From JBPESN01 sp051710625 (GTDB lineage Bacteria; Pseudomonadota; Gammaproteobacteria; Enterobacterales; Enterobacteriaceae), in assembly GCF_051710625.1 (NCBI RefSeq), contig NZ_JBPESN010000085.1:1-9018 (forward strand): a stretch of 9,018 nucleotides of DNA, in the 5' to 3' direction. The position numbers and the translations under genes were made by a program. This document shows, piece after piece, positions 7,160 to 9,018 of this stretch (positions within the stretch are counted from its first letter, which is position 1; every line of letters starts with the position of its first letter). A model generated the notes under the pieces. The model was not told the origin of the DNA and did not search any database. It worked only from the letters and a program-made list of their open reading frames with translations.

Positions 7160-7892
7160 CAAGCACCCGTTGACGGTACAAATCCAACGCTACGACCCCG
7201 AAAAAGATCGCGCTCCGCACTGGGAGCGCTATCCGGTACCCTGGGACGAACAAACGTCGCTTCTCGATGCGTTGGGCTATATCAAAGATCACCTGGCGGC
7301 GGATTTGACATTCCGCTGGTCGTGCCGGATGGCGATATGCGGCTCCTGCGGCATGATGGTCAATGATGTGCCGCGGCTGGCCTGCAAAACCTTCCTGCGC
7401 GATTTCCAGCACGGCCTGAAGGTGCGGGCGCTGGCGAATTTCCCTATCGAGCGCGATTTGGTGGTGGATATAAGCGCCTTTATGGAAAGTTTATTGGCCA
7501 TCCAGCCCTGGATTATTGGCAACAACCGCACGCCGGAACAGGGCGCCAACGTGCAAACGCCCGCGCAAATGGCGGAATACCATCAATTTGCCGGCTGCAT
7601 TAACTGCGGACTATGCTATGCCGCCTGCCCGCAATTTGGGCTAAATCCGGAATTCATCGGGCCGGCGGCTATCACCCTCGCCCATCGCTACAATCTGGAC
7701 AGCCGCGATGAGGGCCGGCGTCAGCGCATGGCGCAGCGCAATGGCGAAAATGGCGTGTGGCGCTGCACCTTCGTCGGCTACTGCTCGGAGGTTTGCCCGA
7801 AGCACGTCGATCCCGCCGCGGCCATTCAGCAGGGCGAAGTGGCCAGCAGCAAAGATTACCTGATTGCCACCCTCACCCCGCAGGGAGACTGA
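7152..7892 (+). CDS. frdB: Fumarate reductase iron-sulfur subunit
   Basis: This intact 246-residue protein closely matches E. coli FrdB (244 residues). It carries electrons from the membrane quinol site to FrdA through three clusters. The [2Fe-2S] ligands are C58, C63, C66 and C78 (WSCRMAICGSCG, LACKT). The [4Fe-4S] ligands are C149, C152, C155 and C215, and the [3Fe-4S] ligands are C159, C205 and C211 (CINCGLCYAACP, CTFVGYCSEVCP). The start is the ATG preceded by AAGGAGG at 7139-7145 with a 6-nt spacer. The same frame is open upstream to 6726 because of the C9 shift in frdA, so an automated caller may report a 388-codon FrdA-tail/FrdB fusion; the internal ATG is correct. FrdA, FrdC and FrdD are broken, so the protein has no partners to assemble with unless supplied elsewhere. 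The gene is four nucleotides from frdC. Confidence 0.93.
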   Translation: MADKHPLTVQIQRYDPEKDRAPHWERYPVPWDEQTSLLDALGYIKDHLAADLTFRWSCRMAICGSCGMMVNDVPRLACKTFLRDFQHGLKVRALANFPIERDLVVDISAFMESLLAIQPWIIGNNRTPEQGANVQTPAQMAEYHQFAGCINCGLCYAACPQFGLNPEFIGPAAITLAHRYNLDSRDEGRRQRMAQRNGENGVWRCTFVGYCSEVCPKHVDPAAAIQQGEVASSKDYLIATLTPQGD

Positions 7893-7895
7893 CCA

Positions 7896-8298
7896 ATGAT
7901 TAATGCAACCAAACGCAGACCGTATACATCGCCGATGACCGGCAGTTGGTGGCGCCACTTGGGTTTCTAGCACTTTTTACATGCTGCGCGAAGCGACGGC
8001 GATACCGGCAATCTGGTTTAGTCTGGAGCTGATCGGCGGCGCCGTGATGCTTCACGACGGGGAAGCGGACTGGGCGCGGTTTGTCGCCTTCTTGCAGCAT
8101 CCACTGGTGCTGATGTTGAATATCGTCTCGCTGCTGGCGGCGCTGCTGCACACCGTAACCTGGTTTCAGTTGGCGCCGAAAGCCAGCATTGTCGTCGTGG
8201 GCGATCACAAACTGCCGCCACAGCCCATCGTTATGGGTTTATGGGTCGTCACCGCCCTGTTTAGCATGGTGCTACTCGCTTTCGCCTATTTTTACTGA
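7896..8298 (+). pseudogene. frdC: Fumarate reductase membrane anchor subunit C, broken near the N-terminus
   Basis: FrdC is a membrane anchor that, with FrdD, holds the FrdAB dimer to the inner membrane and binds menaquinol. The ATG at 7896 gives MINATKRRPYTSPMTGSWW, matching the FrdC start. Codon 25 is TAG (7968-7970) where E. coli has a Tyr in PFYRFYM. A run of five T at 7974-7978 then adds one base, after which the frame continues as MLREATAIPAIWFSLELIGG to the TGA at 8296-8298. With both lesions repaired it would encode about 133 residues with three hydrophobic helices, against 131 in E. coli. Restart at the ATG 7981 would give 105 residues lacking the N-terminal segment, but no ribosome-binding site precedes that codon. 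The family Glu in MLRE is kept. Confidence 0.88.
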
Positions 8299-8304
8299 GG
8301 GGAG

Positions 8305-8668
8305 ATGCTTCGTAAAATCTAGTCCAAAACGCAGTAACGAACCGATTTTCTGGGGGCTTTTTGGCGCCGGCGGCATGTGGACCGCGATCGTCGCACCGGT
8401 CATGCTGCTGCTCGTGACACTGCTGCTACCACTCGGCCTCTACCCTGGCGCCGCGCTCGACTATACGCGCATAGCGGCCTTTGCTCAGAGCTGGCCCGGA
8501 AAAATCTTTCTCCTGCTGATGGTCATTTTACCGCTCTGGAGCGGCTTTCATCGGCTGCATCATTTATTGCACGATCTGAAAATCGCGTCGCCGTCGGATA
8601 AGTTTATCTGTTACGGTCTGGCGGCGATACTCAGCCTGGCGGCGCTGGTGGCCATCGTGTGGATCTAG
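8305..8668 (+). pseudogene. frdD: Fumarate reductase membrane anchor subunit D, N-terminal frameshift
   Basis: FrdD is the second membrane anchor of fumarate reductase. The ATG at 8305-8307 opens MLRK and then meets TAG (8320-8322) because of one extra A in the A4 run at 8314-8317. With three A the frame reads MLRKSSPKRSNEPIFWGLFG and continues without interruption to the TAG at 8666-8668, about 120 residues against 119 in E. coli. FWGLFGAGGMW, FAQSWPGKIFL and GFHRLHHLLHDLKI are typical FrdD segments with three hydrophobic helices. Purines lie immediately before the ATG (GGGGAG), closer than usual. The next in-frame ATG (8374) would delete the first segment. A single base separates this gene from function, so it is the least decayed of the three broken subunits; a sequencing error is possible but the neighbouring lesions make real loss likely. 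Confidence 0.82.
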
Positions 8669-8792
8669 CGCACCGCGAGTAAACCTAGCTGGCGCTCTGC
8701 CGCCGCCACAGCGTCATTACCACGCGCGTTGCAGACCGTTACACGCCGACGTCTTCGCAATTGCCACCCCGCGTTCGTTCCCCGGCCGATAC

Positions 8793-8820
8793 CGCGGGCG
8801 GGCGCGACCCTCCGCCCGCG
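8793..8820. repeat. Perfect 9-bp GC-rich inverted repeat
   Basis: CGCGGGCGG (8793-8801) and CCGCCCGCG (8812-8820) are perfectly complementary around a 10-base loop. Neither side has a T-tract, so it would form a strong hairpin without being a standard terminator. It could slow polymerase or protect the 3' end of the frd transcript. Confidence 0.5.
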
Positions 8821-8828
8821 CTGTGGGC

Positions 8829-8855
8829 AAGGTACTGCCCTCGCCGTACCTTTTT
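8829..8855 (+). terminator. Candidate terminator of the frd operon
   Basis: AAGGTAC (8829-8835) pairs with GTACCTT (8846-8852) around a 10-base loop and runs into five T at 8851-8855. The stem is modest and the loop large, so strength is uncertain. It lies about 160 bp after the frdD stop and is the only T-tailed hairpin there. Confidence 0.5.
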
Positions 8856-8973
8856 GCCGTTTCGTGACTATTGTGGGGTGGCAATCATTTTTGGACTCTT
8901 AAGTTAAACAATGGGTTAGCCGGAAGCCCTCTAATGGCACGGCTTACAGAGATTTTACAGATTCTGGACTCGT

Positions 8974-9007
8974 CGCAAAAAAATGGGCAGAAAATGATTT
9001 TTTTGCG
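8974..9007. repeat. Perfect 11-bp AT-rich inverted repeat
   Basis: CGCAAAAAAAT (8974-8984) and ATTTTTTTGCG (8997-9007) are perfect inverted copies around a 12-base loop. The arms combine an A7 and a T7 run. It may be a weak bidirectional terminator, an operator or one end of a mobile element; the window stops too soon to tell. Confidence 0.5.
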
Positions 9008-9018
9008 CTAAATTCTGG

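Larger units (their letters stand above)
8669..9018. other. Noncoding region downstream of frdD
   Basis: No gene or gene remnant is recognised on either strand in these 350 bases. In E. coli ampC follows frdD, but nothing like it is seen. The left part is GC-rich with two inverted repeats and a probable terminator. From about 8870 the sequence turns AT-rich and may be the upstream region of a gene beyond the window. TTACAGA occurs at 8944-8950 and again at 8955-8961, exactly 11 bp apart. Confidence 0.6.

Noticed and set aside
6726..7892. A genuine FrdA-FrdB fusion protein
   Set aside because: The continuity arises from the C9 frame slip; frdB has its own strong ribosome-binding site and start at 7152, as in E. 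coli.
8793..8820. GC-rich inverted repeat as an intrinsic terminator
   Set aside because: No run of T follows on either strand.
1..9018. CRISPR arrays, tRNA or rRNA genes, insertion sequences, or defence or toxin systems
   Set aside because: No regularly spaced repeats, tRNA-like folds, transposase motifs or such domains were seen on either strand.

Overview
The window looks like the chromosome of an enterobacterium in the early stages of genome decay. Protein segments read closely like Klebsiella assimilatory nitrate/nitrite reductase (nas) and Escherichia coli fumarate reductase (frd). However, most of these genes carry nonsense codons and small indels, while a few neighbours are intact. 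That mix of large, recognisable, freshly broken genes with no detected insertion sequence is typical of recent insect endosymbionts such as Sodalis and its relatives. The organism call is an inference from sequence character only.

Layout. Bases 1-3386 lie on the minus strand and hold the remains of a nitrate-assimilation locus. Reading leftward from 3386 these are: nasR (nitrate-responsive ANTAR antiterminator, pseudogene), a control region, nasC (electron-transfer subunit of assimilatory nitrate reductase, pseudogene) and the first 192 codons of nasB (nitrite reductase large subunit), which is open to the window edge. The control region (about 1784-2170) is well preserved. It has a consensus sigma-54 promoter, a probable upstream NtrC site, a long hairpin with an A1/G4 hexaloop and a terminator hairpin with a U-tract, which is the architecture of a NasR-type antitermination leader. 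In Klebsiella this leader precedes nasF; here it abuts nasC, and no nasF, nasE or nasD is present.

Bases 3387-3821 are a divergent intergenic region with a perfect FNR box. The plus strand then carries an intact DASS-family carboxylate transporter (3822-5273, CitT/TtdT-like), followed by frdA, frdB, frdC and frdD (5341-8668). FrdA, FrdC and FrdD are broken. FrdB is intact, with all eleven Fe-S cysteines.

Bases 8669-9018 contain no recognisable gene. They hold a probable operon terminator and several inverted repeats.

Ancestrally the right half formed an anaerobic respiration unit, with a transporter exchanging C4-dicarboxylates or citrate for succinate and fumarate reductase making the succinate. 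The left half allowed nitrate to be used as a nitrogen source. Both catalytic functions now appear lost, while the transporter and both sets of regulatory DNA remain. I did not find a previously undescribed system; the most interesting object is the preserved sigma-54/antitermination control region in front of dead genes.
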